DNA from: Setaria digitata
Taxonomy: Eukaryota; Nematoda; Chromadorea; Rhabditida; Setariidae
Assembly (NCBI GenBank): GCA_003640385.1
Contig: RCAB01000066.1
Span: forward strand, 142,206-206,205
Length of the DNA stretch: 64,000 nt
Direction of reading: 5' to 3'
Every line of letters begins with the position of its first letter. The stretch's first letter is position 1. The notes below the pieces were generated by a model. That model ran no database searches. It had not been told where the DNA came from and was given only the letters and a program-made list of their open reading frames with translations. Of the stretch, positions 13,249 to 26,026 are shown in pieces. The position numbers were made by a program, and so were the translations under genes.

Positions 13249-13407
13249 ATGATAATGTTCCTCAACGGTGTTTATTTCTATTCATTCCTGGTGATCACAA
13301 TTATTCTTCTCATCGATACTAACAACAGTCTTTCGGTACCAGCTGGACTTCGTCCAGCCAAAAAAGTTGGTGATCCAAAGGAGCAAATTGTACCCGGAAA
13401 GCAAGAA

Positions 13408-13438
<31 letters not shown>

Positions 13439-15226
13439 AAGAGCAAGAGCAGGAACAACAACATGTTATATCTTATTAATTCACCGGAAGGGTTGATCCA
13501 CCTATCGTAATGTACCTCTTTTCCACAGGTGGTGCCGTAACTGTACACGGAACACGGACTATACAGAACTGTTGTATAAGTGATTCATGATATCAACCCT
13601 TTCAATTATGTCGTTTATTTCAAGCATGCTTATGGATTATCATCGTCAAAAAATAATAATAATAATACTAATTAATTAGCAAAATGAGATTCTTTTAATT
13701 CCAGTTATTTTGCAGCTTAATTCATTAATTTTTTGATAATTTTGGGCTTTTGATGTGCTAATTGCCAATTTCTAGATTGATAATAACATGTTTCCCCTAA
13801 GGTTCTATCATATTACTTCATTAATTATTTACCGATTGCTTTGACCAAACTATCAGTTTATCAGTATAACTAACACTATTATGGCATATGGTTTGATAAC
13901 AAGTTAATCATGTATGGTATATTAACTGAGTGACTGATTTGTAGGAAGAAGCACTAAATTCACGACCAACCCCAAAGATACCACCGAATCTATCTATAAG
14001 ATCGCGAATGATGGCTGCGCTGAATGCATCACCTGGTGAATCAAACAAGGAAAAGAATTCCTCCAGTGATGAGGTAGCATTTTCAGAAGTTCGTTGAAAT
14101 TAACAGAGTGGAAGAAAGTTGGCTATGTGAGGGAGTAGTTCGATGATAACAAAATATTTATCTCCTTCTTATATATTATTTTCTCAAGACTGCTCTTTAG
14201 TGAGTACCACAAAAGTAGCAATTAATTGACCTCTGAAATCGACAACAAGAATATATTATGATCAACATATTTAGACGGATAATTTCTCGAAACCACCGAT
14301 AATATTTCCAAAAGGTCACAAGAAAACGACTTCTGGAAAAGCAGGTTCATCGGGATCATCAAAAGGAAATGCACGTGTTATTGTTGCACCACCACCTGTG
14401 GGTTGTTAATAATTTATGAATTTTTTTCTTTTTTTTTGAAATTGAAAATGTAAAATTGTTGAAATAAAATGCCTGTAAATTGATTAGAGAAAAAATGTAG
14501 TAGTAATGTTAGTCATCAGAAAATGAAACTGTATTAAGATTAATTATAAATGCTGCGATCCTAATTGCTTTTTTTCGCCTAATTTTTCCGACACTGGAAA
14601 AGTGCTCTAGAAAAATTCTTGAAGCATCAATTTGAAGTTGCTTGATAGTATTAATTGCGAGATATTGTGTTCTCCTAAACTTATTCTTTAAAAAAAAAAA
14701 ACCACTGTAATAAGAATGTTCAAGTATGAGATTTCAAAAACTCTCACTGATTTCTTTTTTTAGACTCTGGGTAAGAATAATTATGGTTTGAATACAGTTT
14801 TACAAACAAATTTAGTTGATTCACGAGGACGTGTCATGAAAAATGTTAATTCGGTACCAATTAAAGTACCATCATCTGCAGAAATGAAAAATGCCAGAAC
14901 AAGGTTACATCTCTCTAATATATTCATTTGTTTGCGTCATAATTATTCATTATCTAACGTTTTCAAATATTCCCCAATAAATGTTAATTTTTTTCTTTTT
15001 TAAAAAAATTTTGAATTTTTTTCTTAAAAATGAAACTGTTTTTTGGTTTTGAATTAATATACAATAATATATAAATAATATGAAAAATAATGCAATATTT
15101 ACCTGGAATTTTCTCTTTTTTTTTCTCCGTACTGATAAAAATTATCTTTTTAGACATACAGCACGACAAGTAGAAAGTGATGCCGACAAAGTGGTACCAA
15201 TCAAATTTGGTTCAACCTCTCGATGA
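13249..15226 (+). CDS. predicted secreted polyglutamine-containing protein, unknown function
   Basis: Five exons: 13249-13464, 13945-14073, 14275-14397, 14764-14903 and 15154-15226, about 226 aa. The N-terminus MIMFLNGVYFYSFLVITIIL followed by polar residues looks like a signal peptide. Residues ~51-72 form a Gln tract with interspersed Glu, encoded by mixed CAA/CAG. The rest is polar, rich in Ser, Lys and Pro (KTTSGKAGSSGSSKG, APPP) and ends PIKFGSTSR. Exons 2-5 join cleanly in phase; the first donor (CAT/GTTATA) is weak, so the link from the polyQ exon is the least certain step. An AATAAA occurs at 15330-15335, about 100 nt past the stop. No known domain was recognised. A secreted, disordered nematode-specific protein is the best description. 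Confidence 0.65.
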
Positions 15227-16140
15227 CGCTGAATTAGAATATACCAGTTTCAAAATAATTATCCCCGAATCTTCGTTCTTTCCCATTCCATCCTATCACT
15301 TATCTTTTATTTAATATATAAAAAAAACAAATAAATTAACCTAATTTTAACTATTTTCCGATCTTAGAAAACATGGTAAAATAAGACGATTTCCAAATAT
15401 TATTCTTATGCAAATTTTATCGTTTTATTACAAGATGCATTAATTATCTATAATTACCTGATGTGTAAAATATTTTATTTGAAACAAAAAAGAATACTAT
15501 TGGTGTTACTGCAATGAATTTAAAAAAATTTTTTGTTATTAATTTAATCAGTTGTTTGCTACTAATAATTTGTCGTAATAGCCAAAAGCTATTTTAACTA
15601 AAATGTTGCATCTATTGAAAAACAAGAGAAAAAAATTACAGTATGATTTGTTCCGAAACTATACTTTCATTGCTATCCAGTAATTGATAACTTTAATTCA
15701 ATACACTCACAAATTCTTGAAATATTTCAATCAATTCAAAAAGTTTTCTCAGCAAAATCTATCAACAATCAGTAATGAAACTGGAAATAAATTTTAAAAA
15801 ATTTTTAATAAAAATTTGAATTTCGTGCAACTATGCGAATGACTTTAAAGTAAGATTATTTTATGATTTATGTTATTAATTAAATCCATTCATCAATCAA
15901 TATTCTGCAGACAATGTTAATATGAGTTTGAGTGGTATCTTGTAAATCGCTTTTAACAAAATTTATATATGATATACGCCATTTAATTACGAAAAGGATA
16001 AGGGAGTAACTGTTGTACAAAAAGCTGCAAAGTTTCGAGGATTTGCCTGTTAATTAATGAAGCAGCTAATTATCAGAAACATCTTGCAAAGGAAAAGTTC
16101 GGTGATAATTAAAAAATCTGATCAACAAATTTTGTTTTAA

Positions 16141-17254
16141 TTTCTCCAATACATTATGAAATTCAGGAATTGATTGTCCATCATCGTCATTTGAGAAATC
16201 TTTAGTGCTCCAATAAAAAGGATTTTCCAATATACCATAAAATATCGACTTCTTATTAAGAACTATATTTTCATTATTTCATGATTTAAGTCTAACTCAA
16301 AATCACATAGACAAAAAAAAAAAATATTCCTAAAATTTGATTTTACGGCTTTGAAAAAGAAAAAGGATTCTCTAATACATTATGAAATTCAGGAGTTGAA
16401 TTTATCTATCATTGTCATTTGAGGAATCTTTTTCTGCTAAATAAGATAATTTTGCTTTTTGCTTTTAAATTGGCTACATACAAGTAAATAAACTTAAAAA
16501 ATGAAAAAAATATTTTTTTATTTGAAACATCTTAGTTTCATGTTTTACTATGGGAGCAATAAAATGAACAATTATATCAATAATATCTATACATTTAGCA
16601 CATATATTAAGAAATGATTTCATAGTTAAAAGCATTTTGAATATACAATTAAAAAAAAAAATCGTGTCAATTCTGAAATCTCAATCTTAACTGGCACCAT
16701 AATAACATCAATTAATTTAATCCTAAACAATTTGGCTAGTGAAAATGAAAAAAAAAAAGCAAGATGCAAATGACATATTTCAACTTTATTATAATACAGA
16801 TATAAATCCTCGGGTTTTATAATTTCAGGAATCTGTACCAAACTTTTGAATAATTTCTGTCCATGTTTTCAAAATTTTCAATAAATAAAAATGTAATTAA
16901 ATAATTTTAAAAAAGTGGTGCGAAAAAAATGGAGAAGCCTTTTGAGTAAATATTTGTAAAGCATTGAAAAACTAAAATTTTATATTTCAATGCTTTTTAA
17001 ATTAAGATTTATAAATTGGTATTACGAAAAAAAAAAGAGAAAAAATTTACCAAATGTAGAAGAATTTGCAAAAGGATGACAACTGTGATATTCTTACGTG
17101 TATAATTATGGATTCAAATTATCAATTATGCGATGAAACGCGGTTATTAGAACCACATTTTAATTATTCCCATGATCTAAGTCTAGCTCAAAATCACATC
17201 AACAAAAAATATTCTTATAATTCGATTTTACAGCTTTCGAAAAAAAAAAAGGAT
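16141..17254 (+). repeat. diverged dispersed direct-repeat segments
   Basis: Two repeat families are visible by eye. Segment 16141-16203 resembles 16368-16431 (shared ATACATTATGAAATTCAGGA core and CATTTGAG.AATCTTT end). Segment 16252-16368 resembles 17143-17254 (shared AAAATCACAT and GATTTTAC.GCTTT blocks). Identity looks around 80 percent, so these are old duplications or fragments of a low-copy repeat. No coding capacity was seen. Confidence 0.7.
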
Positions 17255-18062
17255 TTGTTTATAAAATTCTATTGGGCTATCCAAGATAAATATAGTGGTA
17301 GTAAAATGCAAACTGATCTTAATCTTAACTATGTATTATTTGTGATTAGTGTTGTCAAAAAAAAAAAAGAAAAAAGGCAATAATAATATGTAAACCATTG
17401 CTGATATTTAAGAAGTTAAAACTAAATAGTTTTTTTTTTTTTTTAAATTTTCAAATATGACTTGAAATGGTGTTCATGAATGATTATCTATATCAGAAAT
17501 CCCTATAATAATATTTAAAATACAAACTTATAAAAAAGACAAGTTCATATTTGCCTTACATCCTTTTTAAATGATGGTAAATTCTTGTTGTCGACAAATT
17601 TCATATGTTTTTTATAATTAGATGGTAGTAGTAAAGAAAAATGCTAGTCATAAGTCTCGACTGAATTTTTGATTTCAGGAGGCCAGAAAAATATTGTATG
17701 GAATGAGTAATATTGATTAAAAATATAACATTACTACAATGATATGCACTATTCTTATGCTTAATTTTTGATAATTACGTCTATTACACTTTTAATAATG
17801 ATGCCCGAAACTTCATGACAAAACAAGATTAGTGCCGGCATGCAGTGCAGTTTACGCTATTACTAAATTTTAATAATTAAATATTTCCGTGAATGATTTC
17901 TCGGCAGTTGTTTTAGCTATATATATATATATGACCATATTAAATTCAAATCTTTGCTCAAACGTAAAATTGCTCAATATTAGAGACGTATGTCTTAAGC
18001 AAGTTAAATAATATATTTCTGAAATTTGCACCGGCAGTCAATTAATTTCAATAAATCATTAC

Positions 18063-18202
18063 TAAATTTTATGGTATATATATATATATATATATATATG
18101 GTATATATATATTTTATGGTATATATTTTTATTTTATGGTATATATATATATATATATATACCATAAAATAAAAATATATATATATATACCATAAAATTT
18201 AG
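18063..18202. repeat. AT-rich nested palindrome
   Basis: TTTTATGGTATATA motifs on the left (18068, 18111 and 18133 region) are answered by TATATACCATAAAA motifs on the right (18170 and 18188 region), with matching ATTTTTATTTTATGG / CCATAAAATAAAAAT inner arms. The whole can fold into a long hairpin or cruciform. It may be a decayed MITE or a replication-slippage palindrome. Confidence 0.85.
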
Positions 18203-21200
18203 AATTTATATATAAATTTATACATATATACCAAGTTTTGCCAGCAGTTATTTTAACAAGTAAGGTGAGTAACATTTAAATACCTAATGAATGTTGTAAA
18301 AATATGCACAGACGTTTTTTCTTTATGTGATAATTAACTGTATTGTTTATTATTTTAACGTATTTCTGGCTTATGAGAGAAATATTGAAAGGAATGATGG
18401 ATATTTGTTGCTAAGAATTGTGCGCAATCACGAAAAGTTTTCACAGAAGCTCAGTTAAAAAATTTTTAATTGAATTAATAATTAAATTTTTAACAAAAAA
18501 AAAATGATTAAACATAATTGAAGTTGTATTGGAAAATGTATGATCCTATTTCATGATTAACAATTGTGATTAAAAGAAATGATAAGATTATCAAATGGAT
18601 GTTAAATCCGTTCCACAACCATCGTGAATATCGTAATTCATTCTCATTACTATAAAAATTACTGAATTTTGGTAAGTTTTGAAAAGGAGGAGAATGTTGA
18701 AAGAAGAAATGGAAAAAAATCTGCAAGAATTTGCAGAAAAGAAAATTTCATAGTAATTAATAATGGATGAAAATTAAATTGGACATGAATATATTTCATA
18801 TTTAAGATTTAAGACATTGACTAATTCCCATAAAGTGCATTTAAATATTATTGCAGAATTTAGAGCAATAAAACAAAATAATTGACGAAATCTTTTTATT
18901 TTCCAAAATAAAAAATGAAAGTTTTTTTTTTTTTAAATTTCCATTAAAATATTAATGCTTTCATTGTTTAAAACACAGTGGCTGACGTCATTGATTTGAA
19001 TATAAGGAAAAAAGAGCAAATTGATATTTTTAAAATTGTTAATATATTATGAAACTTTAACTTTTTTCACACATTTTCATAGTTTTCCACTATTTTAACT
19101 TTCAAAAATTTCACTAAAATTTTTAGTTTCACAGCTTTATCCCAACTATAAGATAAAACATTTGGTGTAAAAGCTGAAAGCACAAGAATTTTTTTAAAAA
19201 AAATAAAGCATCAAATTTGTTATCTCCAGTTCATTTTTATACCGAACAAAAAGGATGAAATAAGCAAAGAATTTGTGCTAAATTGATTAATTGTTCTTGT
19301 AGACCAGCTTGGCTAAGTAAAAATGACATCATCGGAAGCATTGATTAAAAAAAAAAAAAAGTTTTTCATGAATGAAGCTAAAAAGTGAAATAGTGAAATT
19401 TTAAGGCAAAATTTTATCGAACATTAAGCTTCTAATAGTTTATATTTAATTCGTGTCGCTTTTTTTTCACATGACTTTTAAATTAATTAATTTTCATAGA
19501 TACATTTTTAGGCATGAACATACTTACCTATGGTTTAGCATGCTTAATTTTAAAAGTTGAACTTGATATGAAACAAGAATTAGTCCTATTATTGAATATA
19601 AGTCAAAAAATATTCGATTTTCAGGTTTTAAAGTGATATTTTATATATTTTAATTATATATTGTAAAATTTTTCTCGATTGTTCAAGGCAAAACAAAGTT
19701 TTTGATCTAGAAGGTCATTAATTTAATTCACTTACTAATCTGTTGCTAGTGAAAAGTAAATCCTGATTATACTGAGGATTAGATAAAGTTATAAACCGAA
19801 ATTTTATTTTGCAAAAAAAAAAAAAAAAAGAAAAAAAAAGAAAAAAAAACGAATGATTGTGTTAGACTAAAAAATAAACAAGTAAATAATGAAAAAAAAA
19901 GAAAAAGAAGGATGCAAGTGACCGAACATTTTTTATTTTTCACTTCATAAAACTTGTAAAAATTTGAAATTAAAATTTTTCTTTTCGATTTAAAACATAA
20001 AAATGACAGTTAAAATAGTATTTCATAGGCCATTTAAATCCAGAAAAATACTCAACTAGGTAAAAAAGTTATGAGGTATTAGCCTATTTCGTTTTTAAAC
20101 TTCCATTAAATTCAAGAAGGCGAGAAACAACAGATAAATTTGCTTCCTATGCTTTTAAGCAGTCCTTTTTTTTTTTTCTTTTTGGTGACAAATTGAAACG
20201 GGACAAAAAGCTCGAAAAATGAAACAGCCATGGAAATGGAAAATACGGCAGATGCAAATCTATACTCATTCCAATTTATTATCAGTGGAAGGACATATTT
20301 AGTGTAGTTTGTATTTTATTGCTTATAAGTAATAAAAGCAGTAATAATTTATTAATCTGATAATAGTGGCAATTTCAATTAATACTATTTTACGTTCTAT
20401 TTATATCAAAAAAGAGCAGCAATTTTTCTAAGAAAGGCATTAAATCTCAACATATGGTTTCTTTTTCTGTTGTAAAAATTTAAATGGATAGTTGTCCTTT
20501 TGCAGATTTCTCACCGAAATTTTACATTTTAAATCAAAAATCAGATTAAATTGTCTGATTTTTATTCAGCTTTCAATTCAACCTAACAAGTCCCTTAATT
20601 CATAACTTGGAGACTATGAATGAATCAAAAATTTTTGCTTCATTCATTTTGATTGATTCATTAATGATCCAACTTGTTCACAGATGGGAAAACATATATA
20701 TTGAAATTTCAGTCTAGAAGCTAGTATTTTATTATTGATCAAAAGTGATAGTTTATATTTCAGACTGATGATCAAAGATTTTTGCTGAGATGTAATATCA
20801 CATAGTAAAAATTATTACTTACAACATATTATTTTTTTTGTCAAGCACACTGAGCTCACTCATCATTCTTCCGGAAAATTCATCTTAATTTAACGAAAAA
20901 CAAAAAAAAAAAAAACACTTAAAGTGTTAACTTCTAAGCTCAAAATCCATTTATCAGAAGCATTTCATCTGTCAAAATCTCATCAAGTTACGAAATTTGA
21001 TTCCAATTTAGCAGAAAGGATATCCCTATATAGCATGACTTGTTTGAAAGACGTTTGTATGATACTCATCGATTTCGTGCTAGTCAGTCAACTTTCGATG
21101 TTGTTCTAGACAGATAAGACCAAAACAATGAACTAGCTCGAAAATTCTATCTAGTAATTCAGTGAAGCGTATTTCAATTCACATATCCTTGTTTGGGCTT

Positions 21201-21210
21201 CTTTTTTTTT

Positions 21211-21242
<32 letters not shown>
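21201..21242. repeat. long poly-T tract
   Basis: A T run interrupted once by C. It is one of many homopolymers above 15 bases in this window, and it accounts for the phenylalanine-rich open frame over it. Confidence 0.95.
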
Positions 21243-21243
<1 letters not shown>

Positions 21244-22188
21244 AAAGCATGAAGGAAATTTTAAATTCATTTGACAGATTGGCTAGTAATAAATTCTTTG
21301 CAATGGTGAGTGTTAAAATTTTACACAAAAAATTATTAGCTTTTATAAATTAAAAATTACTAAGAGGTAAGAGGAAATATTTGGGAAGAAATACACACAT
21401 GATATGCAGGTGACTATCTATAATCATCATAGAAATAAATAGAATTTGTAGAAAAAAAAAAAAAAAAAAAAAAAAAAGGAAGAAATTAATCAAATCATAT
21501 AGATTTGAAGTCTTCAAAAGTTGCATTATTACCCACCTGAGATTGTTGTAAGATAGAGTGCTCACGGAGACACTTAAAATTATTATTCTTGTTATTTACT
21601 TTTATCATTTAAAAGTTAAAAACTGGGAATAATTCTAAAATTAGTCAAAATTATATAACAAGACTAGAAAGTAAGGGGAAAAAAAACCGAATTATATACA
21701 CCTGTGAAGTGATATAGCTAAAATGCAATCATAGATGTTATAAAGGATAATCAAAAATTTCAAAATTTTATAAAAGATTAATTTTCGTGTAAGCGAAATA
21801 ATCTATCATCATGATTCTTATTTTTGCTACTCTCTTTGTTATTATTATAAGTAGCTCATTATTTATATAATTCAATGAAGTTTTCAATTAATTATTCTAG
21901 AACATTCATGTAAGGATCATTAACGCTGGTAAAAAAAAAAGTACCTCTCATCCTGCTAGTCAATTTTATTGCAATTATTATTATAAATGTAATTATTGTT
22001 ACTTCTGTTATTATTAACATTATTATCATTATCATTATTACTGTAAAACTATCTTCAAGTGTTATCACACAGAGGCACAACTTGCATAACATTTATGATT
22101 TGTAGGAAAATGATTGTGATAGATATTTAAATGTCCATCATCCACTTCATGTACACAATTATACTTCACAATCACTGGATGACACTGA

Positions 22189-24736
22189 TCACGTTCTAAG
22201 CAGCGCTTCTGTTCGAAATACATCATACAACTAAAAATCGAAAAAAAAAAATTCTTTTTTTTTTTTTTTTTTTCATTAGAAAAGAATAATTGAGTTTTTA
22301 TTTGTTTAAATTAACAATTTATTAAATTTAGTTATTTTGAGAAAGCATAAAGAAGCAGGAAATTTAGCGAAATTTTTGAGCCATTTACAAAAGAAGATTT
22401 GGGAAATAACGTAACGGAAACATAGGAAAAGGAGGAAGAGGACGTGAAATTATCAAAATCAAATGTTTGTACTTCATTGAAAAATTATGATGGAATGATT
22501 AAATTTCAAATTAACCTGTAAACGACAGTTACTTGCCATAAATGCATTATGGATAAGGTAAGAAATAAAACGACAGATGTAATAACGAATACCACAATAA
22601 AGGTATCGCTGAGTCGTATTTTCACATAATGTCCTGAAAATTTCAAATAATTCTTGATTTCAAAAATTCAATTTAATCAATTTATAAGACAAGTTTTAGT
22701 CAAACGTTTGGAAATTGCGAAATATTTTAAAAAATTTTCTTGAAGCTTATTAGAAATTTAATTCAGTTTGATGATTGATAACGATATTTATATTTTAGAG
22801 ATTATTTAGTAATGTAATTGTTTCTTAAACTAAAGCATTACGGGAAAAAAATGCAAAAGGAAAAGAATTGATCGGGAAAATCTTTGGGAAATCTTGTTGA
22901 ATATGTAATACTTACCGAGAATCTGCCTAAAAGTGCCATAATTGGCAGCTGTAAAGGTAATTATTACAAGTACAACAACAATACAAAGTATTATATGAAC
23001 ACTCTGAAATTATCCCGAAAGTAAAATTGCACTGAAAACAAGTACTTTATTACTTCATGCATAACAAAATTTATGAAAACTTTTCAGAAAATTTAACAAA
23101 TTTAAAATTCAAAAAAAAAAAAGGCGATAGCTTGTGAATAAACAAACCGATATAATTAAAAATGGGTACAAATATTTGTGCTTTTCTGTGCATAACGCAT
23201 AAATACTTAACAGAGCGATTACAAATGGTACCACCGACCAAAGTACCGCCGATTTCATCGCAGATGTAAAAGTGATGACTGATAAGGCCACATAAATTAA
23301 CAAGAATAATCTGGTACCAGTCTGAAATGAAATATAATGGAAATACTGTTTACGCAGAAAAAAATTTCTTGTTCCTTTTCACCGGTAAAATAAATGATTT
23401 AAGATGAATTGAGAGCTTCAGTTAAAAAAACTAATTTTTAAAGAGGAGAAAAAAATACAAACAAAAGGACAGCCGTGTAACATTCGAACTAAAGTTTGGA
23501 TTTTAATTTTAAATGCATAAAATTGCAAAAGAATGTTAAATAAAAATGGAAATGCTCTGGAGATATGAAAATTAATAGAAAATAGTCGATGAATATTTAA
23601 TTGATTATTAAGGGGGGAGGGGGAGGGGGGGAAAAAAAAAAGAAAAAAAAAGCAACCGCAGCAACAACAACACCTGTACTGTGACAGTTGCACCAATATT
23701 TTTGATGCATCAATAAGTTTAAAGACTTAATTAGCTGATTAACTAAACCACAATCAAGTAAATCTATCATTAATTTGATAGATTCCATAAATCACATTTC
23801 TAGTTTCAAAACCAAAAATGCACATTTCTAGTTCGCTGTAAAGGAACACGCAAAAATGACGCAAAACAACAATAACAATGGGAGTATTACTTACCACAGA
23901 ATGCATAAGACCGCAGCAGCAACGATACTGCGACAGCTGCGCTGACACATTAATGCATCTGTTTTTAGATTTCATATAATTATTGTTGTTTTGGATTACA
24001 TTTTCTGTTCGTTTATGTCCAACTGTATCATTTTGCTGTTGATTGGCTGGACAAAAATGAGATAGCAGAAAATTCGAATTGAGAAAAAAAATCATTAGAA
24101 AAAATAATTATTACTTAGTTTTTCAATTTTCCAAAAAAAAGTGCGAAAAGAAGGGAAAAAGATTACACACACAGACTTAGAGATTTTTCCTATTTTAAGT
24201 TAGCTTATTTCGACAATCGATCAAAACTTTTTCATCCGAACTAATTCATTTTACAAATATGTTTTGCCTTTCAAAAGATTTGTTTCGTTTAAATTAGATT
24301 TGCTGAAAAATTATTTACTAAATAAATTCAATTGACATGGAATTTTAAAAAAAAAAAAGCAAATTTTTTTCTTTTTGTACTCAGTTTCAATTATGACAAG
24401 TTGGTTTAGAGACTTAAATTTCAAGGATTTCAAATTTTTGGAAATTTTTCCTTCAACCGTAATGTGAAGCTTATTGAGTGGATAAATTTCAATTTCTCTA
24501 ATTATTTTCCGCTTTTTGCTTAAGTTTAGAATTTGAAAAAAAAGAAAACTTATTTTGTCGTTGTTCAATGTAGAATATATTGATAGAAAACGCTAATATG
24601 AAAATGCTGAAAGCTTACGGATAAAATTAACATTTGAAAATGTTTTGGGTGTTGTCGGTTGTGATGGAGTCACATTACCGGACGGTATAGTGGAACATTC
24701 GGCTAATGCTCTAGCACGCTCCAAATAATTCACCAT
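22189..24736 (-). CDS. four-pass membrane protein with N-terminal Cys cluster, unknown function
   Basis: Six minus-strand exons: 24736-24619, 24046-23895, 23321-23148, 23003-22916, 22633-22533, 22230-22189; 675 nt, 224 aa, all phases consistent. Residues 1 to about 80 are polar and cytosolic-like, ending in a YRCCCGLMHSV cysteine cluster directly before the first membrane segment. Four hydrophobic helices follow: residues ~93-113, ~117-133, ~148-168 and ~185-203. The layout of a Cys-rich motif then TGTRLFLLIY resembles nematode tetraspan families related to LAPTM/DUF7027-type proteins, but that assignment is from memory of the pattern only. The short last exon (LYDVFRTEALLRT) is plausible but its frame is the least certain. 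A degenerate second copy of the Cys-cluster exon lies in the next intron (about 23645-23711). Confidence 0.75.
23645..23711 (-). pseudogene. decayed duplicate of the Cys-cluster exon
   Basis: On the minus strand this block reads VQLSQYRCCCCCGC, against AQLSQYRCCCGLMHSV in the true exon (24046-23895). Upstream a GATGCAT...CAACTGTC-like DNA similarity continues. The copy runs into a T-rich tract and has no donor where the real exon has GTAAGT, and no clear acceptor. It is best read as a degenerated exon duplicate, less likely a rarely used alternative exon. Confidence 0.6.
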
Positions 24737-25187
24737 TTTCCGGAATTTATTAATTACTTCTTGTTCAACATCTTTCTGTTTTCTTTTTTTTTCAATTAAA
24801 CCTTGAAATCATTTCAAGTTCACTGCAAATTTATAGAAAAAAAAAAAAAAAAAAAAAAAAAAAGAAAGAAAGATTAATACATTAATAACATGAAATAATT
24901 TATTTCGTTAAAATCTTTTCCAGTGAAAAAATAGTAATACGTCATCATATTTTCAATTTCAATATTCTTTTGATTCCAAATTAACCGTTAAAATGGAATA
25001 AAAAAATAAAACGGAAAGAAAGTGAGAGAAGAAAAATTCGGAATAATACCGAATTTATCCAATTGATTCTTTCTGAAACATTATTATTTCGAAAAATCGA
25101 AGACAGGAAAAGTTTGACTTGAAAAGAAAAAAGGAAAGGAAGGAAAATGAGAGCTACTTCAATGGATCGATTATGCTTTGACATTTT

Positions 25188-25225
<38 letters not shown>

Positions 25226-25258
25226 NNNNNNNNNNNNNNNNNNNNNNNNNNNNNNNNN
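25226..25258. other. assembly gap (33 N)
   Basis: A run of N immediately after a long A tract, so the assembly broke at a homopolymer. True length is unknown. Confidence 0.99.
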
Positions 25259-25430
25259 AAAGAAAAAAAGCTAAAAATAATATTCATATAAAAGATGAAA
25301 AATAAAAAGATGAAAAACTAAACAAATAATTAGCAACTATTTCATGTTCTAAGTAAATCATATATGGCCATTTAGCTTAAATAAATTTCAATTTCCATCA
25401 AATTATTAAATTACCAAATTTGACACAATG

Positions 25431-25537
<107 letters not shown>

Positions 25538-25985
25538 AACACCTAGCTATATATATTGATCCTATAAATAATTTCCCTTAAATAATAAAAATATTTACAA
25601 TTCGATTAGAAAGCAATGGTAGCAACTAGGCTTAATAGCCTAATATGGTTTATAAAAATGAAACAAATTGAATTCTTTCAGTAGCTAAAAAAGGAAATGA
25701 AAAAGAATATTTCTTAGAGATTGAAAAGTGCTTCAAACTTAAACATACCATACATCCTTAGATATATATTTCATGCATGTACACACACACACACACACAC
25801 ATATACAGACTTAGATATATACTTATAATGAACGATTGTGTTCATTTTTTTCAAGTCTATTGAAGTAAAGGAGGAGCAAAATTTCCCAAAGGAACGACAA
25901 ATCTAACTGGAACACATACTATTTCTGTATTTTCTGTCAACGGAATATTTTAAATTTATGTTTGTTTTTGTTTTTGTTTTATCTT

Positions 25986-26026
<41 letters not shown>

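Larger units (their letters stand above)
15227..22188. other. 7-kb AT-rich gene-poor region
   Basis: No supportable coding exons. The stretch contains diverged dispersed repeat segments (16141-17254), an inverted repeat at 16958-16997, an AT palindrome at 18063-18202 and long T or A runs (for example 21201-21242, 21451-21477). Open frames at 17066-17383, 20924-21109 and 21162-21353 are short, lysine- or phenylalanine-rich and have no recognisable domain. Confidence 0.6.
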
